From NCBI GenBank assembly GCA_024734555.1, contig JANPWX010020199.1, positions 3,604,762 to 3,668,761 of the forward strand: a stretch of DNA of 64,000 nt, in the 5' to 3' direction. The stretch is from Trochalopteron elliotii. Its lineage: Eukaryota; Chordata; Aves; Passeriformes; Leiothrichidae. Below are positions 34,734 through 48,600 of this stretch, piece by piece (position 1 is the first letter of the stretch; each line of letters starts with the position of its first letter). The notes under the pieces are model-generated. The model did not search any database, was not told the origin of the DNA, and saw nothing but the letters and a program-made list of their open reading frames with translations. The position numbers and the translations under genes were made by a program.

Positions 34734-37546
34734 GCTAATTGCTTGAGAAATACAAATAACAAAGGAGGTGGCAAGTTCTCCATTGCACAATAGCCCTGTG
34801 AGTCAAGCTCTCACTCAACATATGGGAGATCTAGATTCAATTATTTTCTTGGCCTTTGAGGTTTCCAACGCATATCTCTCATGAGGGTTGCTAAACTGTC
34901 AAATTATAGTAAATTTGTGGTAGGAGGGAAAACCATGCTCTTCATGCTGTGCTGGAGCAGTTTCAGTGGCCATTGGAAGGTGACTCAGTGGTCCAGGGAG
35001 AAACAGCAAAAAGGGTCCAGATCACCTACCAGAGTGACTGAGGTTTCTCTCCCAGAGCACATGCCAGTGTTGTCCCATTCTGGGATTGTCTGGATGACTT
35101 TTCCAATGGGTGTTTTGTTCCCGTTGCACATCTACCCAAAGAGTAGTGAGTGGCCCTCAAGTTATCCAGTTTCTGTGGGTTAATAACCATCATATTCTGC
35201 CCAAACTTGTGTCCTTGTGCGTACAGGTTTTAGGGACAATGCAGGTTGTTATACTAGGGCTCTACAGGAGTCTATCCAAAAGTCTATCACCCACCTGCAA
35301 GAGATGCACTAAAAGTAGCATCATTGGAAAAGGTGTGATATTTATTAGAAATTATTTAGATCCTATACTTACTCTACCTTCTTCATTAGTTTAAGTTCAA
35401 GAACTTCAGTGCATATACACTGGCAGGCAAAGTATTAACACAAATCCAGGTATTGTACAGGTAGTGTTAAACAATGTGTGACTAGGAGATAAGACCCTAT
35501 AAAATCGTAATATCACAACTGTTTTAATACGGGACTGCTAAGATTGTGTTTCTACAATGCATTTCACATCAGAGAATTTTATTCAGAGTCATAGAAATTA
35601 AGTTCAAAGTATGACTATTCTCATTCTGTAGAATTTTTGTTTCATTTTGCCATCATTTTACCCAGGTAAATGAGTGTAAAAGTGCATCTTTGTAATATTC
35701 CTTGTGTTTTGTTTATTCACTAAACTTTGTCTCCTAAAGAAGGTTTGATCAAATTGTAGCAATCTGTGGGACATTGTGAGCTCCTCTAGACAACCACTGG
35801 GAAAAAGAAAGAGTTATTTATACACCAAACCATCAGTTAACAGTCAAGAAGAAGGAATATTAAAAAAATCAAGTGATACTCTCCGTGTAGCCTAGCTTTA
35901 ATTCTTGAACGTATAACACTACACAGAAAGTTCTACACATTTTTAAAGAGAGTATTCATTAAATTAGAATTAAATATATGTTATGTATAAAGATAATATA
36001 TAAGTAATATTTAAAAGATTGGATGTGGGATATTTTAGAGTCCCAAGCTTTTCTGCCCTTCACCAACTCATCTCTAAAGTGAGTCAGGTAACAACTGTAT
36101 TAGGCAGAAAGGAAATGCGTGGAAAAATTACATAGGCTGTAAACTCAATATGGAGAGTGGGAGGGGAAGAAAGTTCATTTTCCCAGTTACTATTTCATTA
36201 ATCAAAATATTATTGTTGGCTAATCCTGTCTCCTCTTCCCTCTTATATCTAAAGATTTTCTACTGCTATATAAATTCTATAATATATATATTTTTATAGT
36301 CTTGAAAAATTACTTCCTTTTCCTTTTGAAGTCATAAATTATGGAAGTCTTCCACTAAAGTCCCCTGCTCATAAAGATCAGGAATTAGGGTTCTATCAGA
36401 AAAAGTAGGAAACAATCAAACATGGTAACTATCCTTAGTTCTCTTATATTTTTCAACAAATAATATTTTCAATTACTAAAGCAATCTAGTGCTTTTCTAT
36501 CTTTCTGAGGAAGGTCCTGGATACACTGTGTCCTGAACTTCTTTGTACAGCATGAAAAACTGCCTATAAAACTCCTGTTCTGCTGTAGAGCCTCCAAAAT
36601 GGTACTTCCCAAACACTGTTACTGTTCAGTAGCAGAACATCAGAGTAAGGACTAATTTTACTGAACTGCTTTCCATACATAGGTAGCCAAATAATGCATT
36701 TAGGCTCAGTCCTTGGTGCAAAGCATGAACTCTTAACTAATTTTAAGCAACACGGCAATCTTGGTGACATTTGGCACTCTGCCTGCTATTTGACCTGGCT
36801 TTTCCCCAATTTCACGTTTCCTCTGTAAAGCTCTGGCTTTCAGGTCTTCCAGCTAGCTGGTCCCTGAATCCAAACAAGAGGACCTCTCACAAGTAAATCA
36901 GTAAATTAGCCAGTCCAGCTGATAATATGTGTCTGTGATCCTGGTATTCATCTTGAAAAAGGAATGACGTTGGAGAACATTCACTTCATTTGGATGGCAA
37001 AGGTTTTCCAAATGTTACTGCAGCATAAATGGTGGCTCAAAGTCAAAGTCAAGATGACCAAGTTGCTCATCTTTTAGTTGTTATAAGATAGCATTCCCAG
37101 ACTAGCTGCTACAGTAGAAGTAAGAGCAGCACTCCATCTGAGAGTAGAATCCGCCAAAAGCTTTAGGGCAAGGTGAAGGGGCCAGTTTTAGAAGCATTGT
37201 CTTTGTAAGCATTTTTAAAGGATTTAAAAAAAAATCTTTCTCTGAAAGCTGTATTTTTACACTTCCATTGTGCAAAACATTTTTAAATACTTGGTTTACT
37301 TCCTTGTGAAGTGATCAGGAGCAGTGATTACTACTTTGCTGTTTTAACTTCTTGAACTACTCTTTGTATTCTTGGTTCCTCTTAACACATTGGACCTGTT
37401 TCTAAAGTCACCTGCATTTTAAATGTCTGTTCTTTATTTCACTGTGATGCAGTCACTTTGGGTTTTCCCAGTTTAAAAGAAAACAGAATTCAACCTAGAA
37501 AAAGAAAAGGCTATTAAAGCTGAAATAACAGAGATGGGTCTATCTT

Positions 37547-37548
<2 letters not shown>

Positions 37549-37599
<51 letters not shown>

Positions 37600-37605
37600 N
37601 NNNNN

Positions 37606-37652
<47 letters not shown>
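37549..37652. repeat. (TA)n microsatellite containing an assembly gap
   Basis: TA dinucleotides fill both sides of a run of six N: about 51 bases left and 47 bases right. The six N are a placeholder, so the true array length is unknown and probably longer than shown. Confidence 0.97.
37600..37605. other. Assembly gap (6 N)
   Basis: Six undefined bases in the middle of the TA array, consistent with an assembler being unable to cross a self-complementary dinucleotide repeat. Confidence 0.99.
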
Positions 37653-37654
<2 letters not shown>

Positions 37655-40600
37655 CTAGAGATTGAATGGCACAAGACTCAATCTACTGAGGAACTCTTGC
37701 CCCACCCCTCTCGTATTACATCCATCTCATCAGGCCCTAAAAAATTTAGCAAACTAAACCATGTCCCTGGCTAAAATCACTTTGGTGAAGTCCTCATTCC
37801 TGTCATCAGCAGTGAGGGAAAGTTATAATCTCTGTCCTTAACCAGAAACAATATGAAACAAGTGGCCTATCTCCTGCAGGTTCCAACAGTCTTGAGAATT
37901 AATCTTTGCAGATGTTTCCCGTAGACATACCCAATAAAGTGAAGTCAGTCTTTGCTCCTGGAGCAGTGTCATGGTATTGGAAAACCATAGTGGAATTAAC
38001 TATAAATTAACATTTTACATCTTGAGGTCTGTATTTAAGTACAATCAGTTTAAGGTCTTGACTTATTTTTTGCTAAGTATTTTCTCTGCCTCAAGGAACA
38101 CAACCATCAAATTCCATGGGGCCAGAAGAGGCTTTGGATTCAGTGGACATGCAGATGGTGGCTCTTTGAGAGGAAGAGAAGAGAGCAGAGAATAATTTTC
38201 CCCACTTTCCTTGTGGCAAGTCACAACTCGAACTGAATGAATATATTGCATCACATACTATGAGAATTTAATATGTCCGTGGGAATCCACACAAAATATT
38301 TAGATACTACCTAATCTGTAGATACTGTTAGATATCTCTTTTTCCCCCACATGCATATTTAACTTTACAGAACCAGTACTAAAGTACTAATGAGATAATT
38401 GTGTCACAAGTAAGACTTGATTTTGTCTAAACAGTTAATGGTTTTTAAAACAGTTAAAGGTTTTAAACTCCTGTTGAGTTTTGTTTTCCATATTTGAAGA
38501 CTCATGCCTTCCAAATATGGTTGACCACTGATAGTTATTTGGAAATCTCAGAAAAAATTACTTCCTGATGTGCACATAACTTGACAGTTGGTATGTCTGC
38601 AGACACACAGTTCTACAGAGGATCCAGAATGTTAAGGAAGTTCAGTCACTAGTATGACCAACCACTTCTGGCAGAGCACAACACTAACCCAGCTGCATGT
38701 CATCAGGAGGGGCTGGGTCGAGTCCAGCTGTCTCAAGATGGCTGATTCAATCAGATGTCTTCCACAAGCAACTCAGCTACCAAGTCATGTCTTCCTCCAA
38801 GAATTTGACCCTGATATTTGTGCTGACCAAGGGTAACCATGTTTACCTTCATGGGCTCACCTGCACAGATATCTTCACCGAGGCATGGAATAGGTCCTTT
38901 CACAAATACCAAAACTGATTGATAGACTTTTTAAATGTCAATCCCAATGAAGGCCTGAATAGATGCTGTATTTCTGACACCAGAATCTGATTTCTATATG
39001 GTCATTCCAATTTTTTTTACAATAAAATAAAATGTAATTACTGATAATCCATCATTATAGCAACACATAAAAATAGACTGCGGTTATTTCTGCTAATATT
39101 TTTGTGGTGTGGAAAGTGATTTAGACACTATTATTTAACATACCTCAATTATATTTGTGATTTTACAGTTCATCTTAACTACATGCAACTGTTGTGTCTC
39201 TTTCTTCATCTATGAAAATGGAAAGCCAGTAATGAGTTCTTGACATCTCTAAAAGGGTTTCTGTGTCTGTCTAAAAATAATTCTCTATATAATCTATCCA
39301 TCTATGTATTTCTGAATACTTAGACAAGTATTAGCCCAATCTGTTTCAAGCACCAGATTTTCATCTTAAAAAGTTAAATGCTTTAACACAACCATAAGTA
39401 GACATACGTTTCAGTAAAAACTTTATTTGGTTAGAAGCATTGAGAAAAGAACAAATTCCCATTTACTAGATCTGTACTAAAGCAGCTGAGGCTTTCATCC
39501 AAAACCTGACTCTTAAAACATACGAATTAAATTTTATGGGTTTGAATATATTATTCTCTTACATTATTATGTTTGCTTCTTTGTCAAACACCAGTAAAGA
39601 CAAATCTACCAAGGCCAAGTGGAGAAAGCAGAATGTTTTTCTGACCCTTCAACTCTAACATTTTCTGTGCTCATATCCTGTTTCATTGACCTTTATTAAA
39701 CAATTTTTGAACAAAGTCTAGTCCCACTACTGTAAGTATTAAAATGTCGACTCACTGCAGCATAGCCAGGATTTTCAGCCCAGCATTTTGCTCTACATTA
39801 AGATGGAAAACAGTCCTATAAAATCCTTTAGGCACCAGGCTGCCATGTGCTGCTCATGTGTGAAGCACCACACGTAGAAGGATTTTTTTCTCATCTTGGT
39901 GGGTTACACAACCTTACTAAAGTCTGTAAATGTCAAGTTTTGAGCTATGGGCTAGAAAATGTTGCCCAATAACCACAATTATAGTTTCAAAAATCTGTCG
40001 TTCCTCATTTGTTAATGGCAGTGATTCCTTACACCGTGCATAGAACCAGTTCTGGACGGTATGTCCAAGACAGCATGTCTTTTTATGGCATTTGGTTGTT
40101 GAGTGGCATTTATTAATTTATTTATTATTTATGGCATTTAGAGTTGATGCCTATTCACTGGGAAAGAGAATCCCTATGACTTTGACACCTGCATTTGTAA
40201 CAGCTTGTGTGCTACTGAAAACCCAAATCTGCATTTCTCCCATCGCCCCAGTGATTCTGTCCAATGGGGGTATTTCAGCTTTAAACTTGACAGTAACAGA
40301 GTAGAAGTGCAAAGTCCATGATGGCAATCAGAGGTTGGATATATGTCTCACATGACTTGTCAGTTGAGGATGGTGATTTTTCTTACACAGACATGTGCAT
40401 ACTAACTGAGGAAGGTTAATATGACCTACAGGAAGGCAGGACAGTTGTAAAATAGACAAATAGAGTTGTAAGGAAGAGGAATCCTAAGGCTCCCACTCAC
40501 CCTATCCACCCAGACCGCATTTGTCCCCTAACACAATCCTATGCTCTCTACCCTCTGGCAGCAGCTGCAGTCCTTGCACTCTTTTGAGGCTGACAAAGTG

Positions 40601-43600
40601 AGCAAATTTTAAGATATCCACATTGCTCTTTGGCCAGCTGCTAGAAGACACCCTCCCACAGGAGGTGGACAGCACCCTATTCCTAACATCTTAGCATCTC
40701 ACTGCAAGCCAGAGAGGCTCCAGCAGCATGGGAATTGACATTTCCAAAAATAAGATGGAAAGGTCTGCAAAACTACGTATTAAAGCTGCATTCCAGGCCC
40801 AAATACTTTTATGTCCAGCTCCAAAACATCATATAGAGAGAAGGGTGTGGAGTTGCTTTGGCCACCTGTTTCTGGCAAAGATCAAGACATAGCATGATGG
40901 CTTATGCCAGCTGCTGCTTTATCTCTCTGCTACTGGTTGAATATCTTTACGTCTGGACTTTGCTAACAGACTGTCCCTGTTGTGCTACTGTCTTTGTTAT
41001 TTATCAACCTCTACAAGCTCACCAAAAAAATGGTGCTCTTATTAGGCACTGAATTCCTCCAAATATTACATCTCTGACATAAATATTTCTACTGTCCCCT
41101 CTTGCTCCCATTACTTTGAGTCTTTGCAGACATAAAAGTCTGGCAATAGAAAGGCAGAGATATGGAGGTAGGGGAGTGAAGGAGAATAAAAAGAGGATCA
41201 CATAGTCCTTCTGCTTCTTATCCTAACTTTATACTTTTTGAAATGTGTCACATCTGAAAAGCATTTTTTTTAACTCCTGTGACTGCTAGAGCATGGTATT
41301 GGTGTCATATTCACCTTGTTATAGGTTTGTGACTTTTTTTTGTGTATCACAACAAAATTGTGACAAATATTGAGGGAAAGAAAAACTGGAAAAGAACTTG
41401 TAGTTAGAGGCTGTTTAAAATATAGTAGCTGTTGTGTGGCTGGTGTGCTCAAGCCCAAGCTTTTGATAAGCTCTTTGATAGTGTGCTGAGGTAATCCAAC
41501 TACTTTGATGCAGCATTATGGTGATCAGGCTCTTAGATACCGTTATTAAAATGATCTAAGCTTTTTAATGCTTTACAGAGTGGTGGCCAAAGTTCAGCAC
41601 CAGGTTATTCCAGGTTCTTAGATAGGACATTGAAGCAATTCAAGGTTTCAAAACAGTTCAAATCCTCTTTTGATGCACCAAAATAGCCTACTTTCTTTCC
41701 TCTTGAAGAGCTTTGATAAGATACTGTACTGCTGGATATTCGACAGTATTGTACTGGTGGAAATTATTTAACCCCATTACTATATGGTGATACAAACTCC
41801 CTGCCATCAACTTCTCTAATATGTATCTGCAAAGATCTAGGATTTTTTGTAGTCATCTGTGGACATTCAAATATTTGAAAGCATTTGTTAGTTTGCATGC
41901 TTGACAAATATATTCTCATTATACACAACAGATGCCAATACTCTGCAGTACTATTTTTAAAGGACAGATTAAAAATTGTTTTCATTTAAAAACATGTTGA
42001 ACATGAAAACTGTCCATCTAAAATAAGACTCAGCAGCCATCATCTTACTGATTGTGCCTAAGTTTACCAATCACATCAGCCAAATAGCTGAAGCAGGAGA
42101 GAAGCCTGAGTCTTGCTTCATAGTTCTGCTGTAGCACAGGAGCCAAAGTGGGATCCAGATTCCCTTTTTTTTCCTAAAGTAGATTGAAAACAGCTTCTAT
42201 CTCTATGTTGTTTTAAGCTTTTCTCTTCATCCTAGAATGTGATTATAGTCTAAGCAATGACTTCCCAATGTGCCATGCAGGGATGCTGGGCTCTCTCCCT
42301 GATTTATAAAACAGATACAACCAGTTTACAGGGGAAGCACTTGGATCAGCTCCTTGGCTAGCATGAATAGGTGATGTGATTATTCTCCAACTAGCTTAAC
42401 TTCCTTGCCAAATTCCTGAGATCTAAAAAGTAGATCCAAATAGGATCTAATGGATTTACAAATATAGTTACATCTTTCTGCATTATCCTGGTATATGAAA
42501 GTTAAGGTTGTTGAACTTCAACCCCACTGAAAATGTACATGTAGATGACTCAATTGTAATTGAACAGTTCTGGCAATTACATAGACCAGATTATTGAGTC
42601 CTGCTCACAGGATAGAACTGGCTCCTGCAAGTCCTGTGAAAAACTAAATCAGCAATGGCTAAACTGGATTCAATATCTTAAAGGTAAATGCATCATGCAG
42701 TACACAGTATGTACAAAACACCCACCCTTTGAAGATGAACCTGGATTCCAGACAGCTCATCCCAGATGTTTTTTAAACTCACCTTCTATTTCCTTATTTA
42801 CCTATTAGTCATAGAAATAAATCTTATTTTTAATTCTGTTCATCTTCTAGAAATACAAGCATTTAGCCTCTTTTTCTGTAATTTTCCATTTTCACATATT
42901 CATTTCATATTTAGAAATTCATTTAAAGTGTTTTGAAGTTATGAGCTGCAGAGTTAAAATGTTTTAGACAACATCATCCTGCAAAATGCAGAGTTTATTC
43001 TTACTCCACAATGACTCTTATTATGGAAAAGAGAGGAACAACCAGCAAACATCGTCCTGACCAGCAAGCTCATTTCCTGACAAGCCTAAATGATAATCAG
43101 AATTATCTAGTTTTCTGCAGGAAAGAAAGAAAGAGACCTCTTGGCACCCTCCTTTGTGGAAGCAGTATCTTGGTTTTGTTCTTTCCAGGGAGCACATGCC
43201 TGCCTTGACTGAGACCCAGCTCTTCCCACATTCCCTGTCTTATCAGTGTTAACACTCTGAGTCTATCACAAGTGTTTTTTGCTTACAGTTTCAGCATTCG
43301 TTTCCACAATACTACCTTGGACTGCACTTCTCAGCCTCTTTACACTGTTTCTCTCAGTAGTTCTTATTAATTTCTTCTACAAAAAATAGAAAATAATAGT
43401 ATTTGTTTGTGATAAACTTTAAATACATGACTTCCCAGAAGCAACTGTAATGTCAAATAGAGAAACACCAAGTGGGTTCTGTGGCAATTAAATATTCTAC
43501 TGCGTATATGCATGTGCAAACTGAGTTTTTGTGGTAGAATGTGTATTTTTTCAAAAACACCCATTTTTGGAGATGATCTGGGTAGCAGAATAAAGATTGT

Positions 43601-45320
43601 CAGCTTTTTCATTTGATTTTGAAATCATTCTAGCTTCTCTGATAATAGACATGATCAGCTAGCTAGAGGAACATAAGAATTTATTTAAATGTGCAGAAAT
43701 GCTCTTCTCCTTTTGTCATTGCTAAAGAAAATGCAAAGCAGGGGAATTGTAGGTGTCTCTTCTATTTTTATACATTTCTAGAGTACAGAAGCACACACTG
43801 ATATATACCCGCACAAGTCACACATTTCTTCCATCCATCTTTAATCCTGTTATTCTATCAATCAACAATTTCTCTTTTTTTTTTCTTCCCTCTGTCCCTT
43901 CATTTATGAAAGTGGTTATATTGTAGCTGGAAAAACAGGGAACTTTGAAAGTTTGTAAGAAACTAGAATAAACTGTGTTTGAAAATCTGGGAAATTCAGG
44001 AGAACATGCAACATATTTTCCCTTGATAAAATTGTGAAAAGCACAAAAGTACTCTTGAGACATATGTGTTTCCTTCTGCTGAGTGACAGCCTTAAGGACA
44101 GTACATGTGAGAGAGAAGTTTTAGAGGTAAAAATATTTTTTCTTTTAACTGAGTAACAGAGAATCAGGGGTGTTTGAAGCGTATGTAAATTGGCAGTACA
44201 GTCTTTGTCTCCTTATATTATTTTTTTCCTCTTTCTATGCTTGCACAATGGTGGATTTTGCCCTTTGACTTATTATCTGCTTTAGAACCAGAACAACTCT
44301 CAGAGCAAAATTAGAGGTATAAGATATAGGAATTTGAGGAACCATAATAATAAAAATTCATGTCAATTTATAAGGATATTTTATATCTATTTTAGATAAA
44401 ACATCTATCACTTCCACTATCAGTTTTCCATAATAAGAATTGCATGCTTGTTGATCTGAGTTTTCATCACAGTGATGCATTTTTCAATGTACTTCATAAC
44501 TCCACTGAATAAGATTGAAATATACAGCAATCTTCTTGAATATGATTTAAATGGAAAAGAAGACTAAGGCTCATTAGGAGAATCCAGTGGACACAGTGGG
44601 GCTGATTTCCTTTCATAGCTCAGATTTCACGGAGTGACAACACTGTGGAAGGAGGACAGTGACAGCACAATGCTGATGTTGACAGGCAGTGAGATGGAGA
44701 AAAAGCTCTACTGATGGTGTTTCTTGACTGAGTAAGAAGAATCAATCAGCCATGAAACCTAAAGAAGATCAAATGATGTTGCCGGTGGTTTGAAGAAGAC
44801 AAGAGCTAAACCTGGTGGCATTGTCAGAAAATGTTGTGAGAGGTCTTGCAGAGGTTAAATACTAGATCTTGTAGGAATTCTGGCAGGAAGTTACTTGGCA
44901 CAAGTAGATAAAAGGAGGAAAAAGACATTAAGGATGGAACAAGTGGTTCAAGTTTCTGAAAAAAAATCAGAGCAAAACCATTTTCGTTGGAAAGAACATA
45001 TCTCAGGTTAAAACTACAGAAAGGGAAGAAACAAAAAGAAAAGAATGCTGAAGACTCATGTGCCAAAAGACCAAATTAGAAATTTCCAAATGGGTAAGAA
45101 GGATAAACTAAGAAAAATGAAGGCAGGAGGTGGAAGACAATGGATTTAAGAAAGGTTTTTGAATAATCAGGAAAGGAGTTGTGGCACATACAAAAAAGCC
45201 TTCAGTCAAAGCTGGAAATGTTGGAGTAAGAGATGTATTGCTGTGAAATTCTTGTTGGAAATAATTATTTGATTTTTTTATTTTAATGGGAAGAACTTTG
45301 TTTAACTGAAAATTGGCATT
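37653..45320. other. Unassigned AT-rich DNA
   Basis: Nearly 7.7 kb without a recognised gene, LTR or LINE. The open frames stay under about 85 codons. Purine-rich text runs through about 44.5-45.1 kb without a clear unit. Nothing in the region shows the phase-constrained pattern of an exon flanked by splice signals. Confidence 0.55.
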
Positions 45321-45515
45321 CCGTCTGAATATGATGAAAAATTTCACTTCAAGTTTGACTGAGCACTGGAACAGGCTGCCAGAGAGGTTGTGGGGTCTCC
45401 TTTTCTGGAGATACTCAAAACCAGGTCTGGTGAACCTGGCTGAGCAGGGGAGTTGGATTGCACAGTCTCCAGAGTTCCCTTCCAACTCCAAATATTCTGT
45501 GGTTCTGTGATTCTG
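45321..45515 (+). mobile_element. CR1 LINE 3' end
   Basis: Sense CR1 copy of about 195 bases. It carries the last ORF2 codons, with LTEHWNRLPERLWGL readable near 45.36-45.40 kb, then the 3' UTR text GAGTTGGATTGCACAGTC and TTCCCTTCCAACTCC, ending in ATTCTGTGGTTCTGTGATTC. It is severely 5' truncated and non-functional. Confidence 0.92.
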
Positions 45516-48188
45516 AATCCACTGTGAAATACCAACAGAGGAGACAACATGAACAGGATTTCATTTTTCAGTGAAAATAACCACTTGCTAATAAACATTT
45601 TCAAATCTGAGTGCAGAACCGCGGAATTTAAAACCTGTAATTGGAATTAATTGTGCATAAATTACCTTAAAATTAATCGAAGGTTCAGTGAAAATCAGTT
45701 TCACAATTCTGCCCCTTTGTCAGTGTGTCTGCAACTGCACAGCACCCTCCATTGTCTTTTGTTCAACACAAGTCTGCTTAGAGATGTGAATGCTGCTCTG
45801 TACCATCCAGAGACAAAAAATTCTCTTCAGATTTAAATAAAATTACAGAATGGCAAACTTTGTTAGAAATTGTAGAGAATGTATTTACAATTTCCAAAAT
45901 GTTTTTAGGAATCTTAGTTGGCTGGTTCCCACTCTCTAGCCTCAAAGTAAAAAGAATTAAAGCAAACGGTTCAGAAACAAATTGAACAAAGGCTTTGAGG
46001 TAGTAACCAAAACTAGGCTACAAAAGGTCTCAGAGCAGCAGCTTTATCTGCTGGTGGGTACTTGCTCAGTTCAGTAGTCACATGATTCACACATTGGTTC
46101 GTTTGTTTTTTTTCCAGAAATAGAATCAATAGAGAACAGACAAAGCCACAGTTGCCAGTTTGTTCAGTCTTGTGGCTTTTCTTGACGGCTCCCGGCATGC
46201 ATAGGTCTACTAGATATTGAAGACAAACTATTTCAGTTCCTACATGCCCATATGCTGCTCTACTGGGTTCTCGTTATCAAACAAAAGCACGAAAAAATAA
46301 GTGGTGGTTGAAACTGTCTAGCTAAAGTTTACATCGAGGAAAAAGAGTGTTATTTAAAAGTCACCTTTACATTTTCAGCAATATTTTACTTGCCGTGCAC
46401 TTAATTAATCATTTATAATTTGTGTTAAAACTCTTTTAGCAGAAAGTTTAAGTCTTGATGAAAACAAATTGCAGTATTAGATGTATGGCAGTAAATTTTA
46501 TGTCCCATGTCTTTTTGAATTACACACAGGCATCTATTTTTGCTGACAAAGGACCATGTTAAGAGAATTTTTGAATCTTTCAAAAGTTTTCAGAAACTTC
46601 TCTGATAACAGATTTGGATCTCTCTAAATATGTGTAGCTCTTCCACTAAATGGAATATCATGTGTATGCAAGCAGCAAACAGAAAAGTTTACATATGGAT
46701 GTTTAGACATGAGATAGATTTTTCTTTAGCTAGTGAGTGAAATGGACATCAGAGTAAAAAAAAAAATAAAAAAGACTCCCAGAAGCAATGAGATCTGCTA
46801 AGATTGTAGATACAGAGAAAAACAATAATTTTGTTTACTTTTAAACCCTAATTTCTGCTACTGTCTTTAGGAGCCTGGATGTGTATTGCTTAAATCCTTT
46901 TTGAAACTCTTTTTAAAATCTTTGAAAGAGCTGCAGGGGAAAAAAAAGCTACAGATGTTCAAAAGCAAGAAAATTTTCCGCATATGTTTTTAGAAAAAAG
47001 TGTTAATGCACTTTTAATACCCAACAATGTGAGAAAGGACGAAGCATAGAGCACATGGGAAGGAAAGAGAAATCATGCTGCTTCTAGAGAGTTGGATCAT
47101 AATGACCCCAAATCCATCAGTGACTCTACTTGGAGGTTCACATCACACCAAGATGTTCTTCTGCCTTTCTATATTTACAGCATTCCAGCTGAATGATAGC
47201 ATTCATTTGTGAGCAGGTACTGAAGGAACAGCATGTGAAACACCAAGTTTATAGCCCCAGTCTGCTGCCTTCTAACACACATTGTAAATGGCCTCACACC
47301 ACCAACTTCTGATCTTCTGCAAAGCTTACATGTATTTTAACAAGCAGACTGATTCAGCATGTACAAAAACCAGGGAAAAAGTTGCTATTATGATTAAGTA
47401 TGAATTGTAAAGAGCCTCCATGAAATATTTCCTGTGATCTGGCATTACAGAAACAGCCATCCAGTGAACTATATGTTCCTTCCTTTTCAGAGCCCAATTC
47501 TGCAAACTGCTGAACATTAAAACTCCCATTAGTTTCTATAAGAGCTGAAGGTTGCCTCATTAGCTCCCATAATTAGGCTTAAGGGCTGAGTTCAGTGTTG
47601 ACACAGAATCCCTGTTAAGATGCTGTGCAAAGATAAAAAAGTTTCAGATCTTCAAGTACACTTGAGTAGATATTGCCTGTTTCATTGATTTGAATAAGAG
47701 AGAGTCTGGGTATCAGTGCTGCAGCCTTAAGTGTATTGTGTAGTAAGATATGTTGAGAGCTGACCTTTTAAGATGAAGACTCATAAAATAAGAACTGTTC
47801 AGACCTCTTTTGTTTTGAAATACTGGTTGCATCTCTTCTCCGTTCCCTTGCAGTGTGGGCTGGTGCAGATTAAGGCTTTCAGAACTGCTTAGTACACTCT
47901 TCACTTACAGCATTTTCAAATCAGACAGAAAAAAAGAAAATAACAGAGATCTTTCTAAAGAATTGAAAGTCTCTATTCACTCACATTCCAGAAGTCTGGA
48001 TGGGCTTCAGCAAGTACAGAAGCTTTTGAGTAGTTACCCAAAGTGATAGAGCTTCATCCTGCTGCTTTGTGGATTAATTTTAGAGAAAGTTCAGCTCTGG
48101 TTCTGCAGCCTCTATCTGGAAAATGTTTGATAGTGACATGAGGTTCTGACCAAGTGTTGCAGCTTGCCGAGGAGGGCAGGAAGGGGGA

Positions 48189-48217
48189 GGCAGGGCACAT
48201 GCAGCCCGTGCCCTGCC
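48189..48217. repeat. Perfect 10-bp inverted repeat (hairpin)
   Basis: GGCAGGGCAC and its exact reverse complement GTGCCCTGCC are separated by nine bases. It lies in a GC-rich patch (about 48.15-48.30 kb) within AT-rich DNA. No T-run follows, so it is not terminator-like. Confidence 0.8.
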
Positions 48218-48452
48218 AGGGGGCTGGTGGCAGCTGGTGCTGCACAGTGTGCCCTTGGTACCTGCAGCCCTGATGAATACCCAACAACTTTCCCCTGCAA
48301 GCTTTCAGCAGCCCTCCTCCTTCATCCATTTCTTCATCCATTTCCTCTGAGTCCTTGGTCTTCACTGGGCACCTTGCCACCTTCCTGCCCCAGAGAACAG
48401 ACTCCCCATTTGTATGCCAGTTTTAGGAACTATTACATGAATGTTTACAAAA

Positions 48453-48600
48453 GTTTTGGGGTTTGCTTTATGGTTTGGGGTTTTTTTTGTTTGTTTTTGT
48501 TGTTTTGGTTTTTGGGTTTTTTTGTTGTTTTTTTTTTTTTTTAACGTGGGTGGTTTATTTTTCTTCTGTTTTTTCTGAGTTGTTTTTTTTTTTTTTTCTT
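48453..48600. repeat. T/G-rich low-complexity tract
   Basis: About 150 bases of T runs broken by G, similar in character to the tract near 4.7 kb. On the minus strand it yields a Lys/Gln/Thr-rich pseudo-frame that is part of a 171-codon open frame. That frame, the longest in the window, is a product of the low complexity. Confidence 0.85.

Larger units (their letters stand above)
32601..37548. other. Unassigned AT-rich DNA
   Basis: No gene recognised. It contains a small (TATTAG)n patch, a long A-rich tract near 34.6-34.7 kb, and a promoter-like stretch near 34.2 kb (TATATGTATGTATAGG followed by GAATAAACATGC) that might be an LTR remnant but lacks identifiable ends. Confidence 0.5.

Noticed and set aside
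35585..35610. Possible antisense CR1 3' tail (AGTCATAGAAATTAAG)
   Set aside because: Only a dozen bases resemble the tail and nothing to the right continues into CR1 3' UTR sequence.
48164..48544. 126-codon plus-strand open frame ending in a Phe/Gly-rich stretch
   Set aside because: It crosses the GC-rich patch and then the T/G-rich tract. The hydrophobic end is an artefact of T-runs, not a membrane segment.
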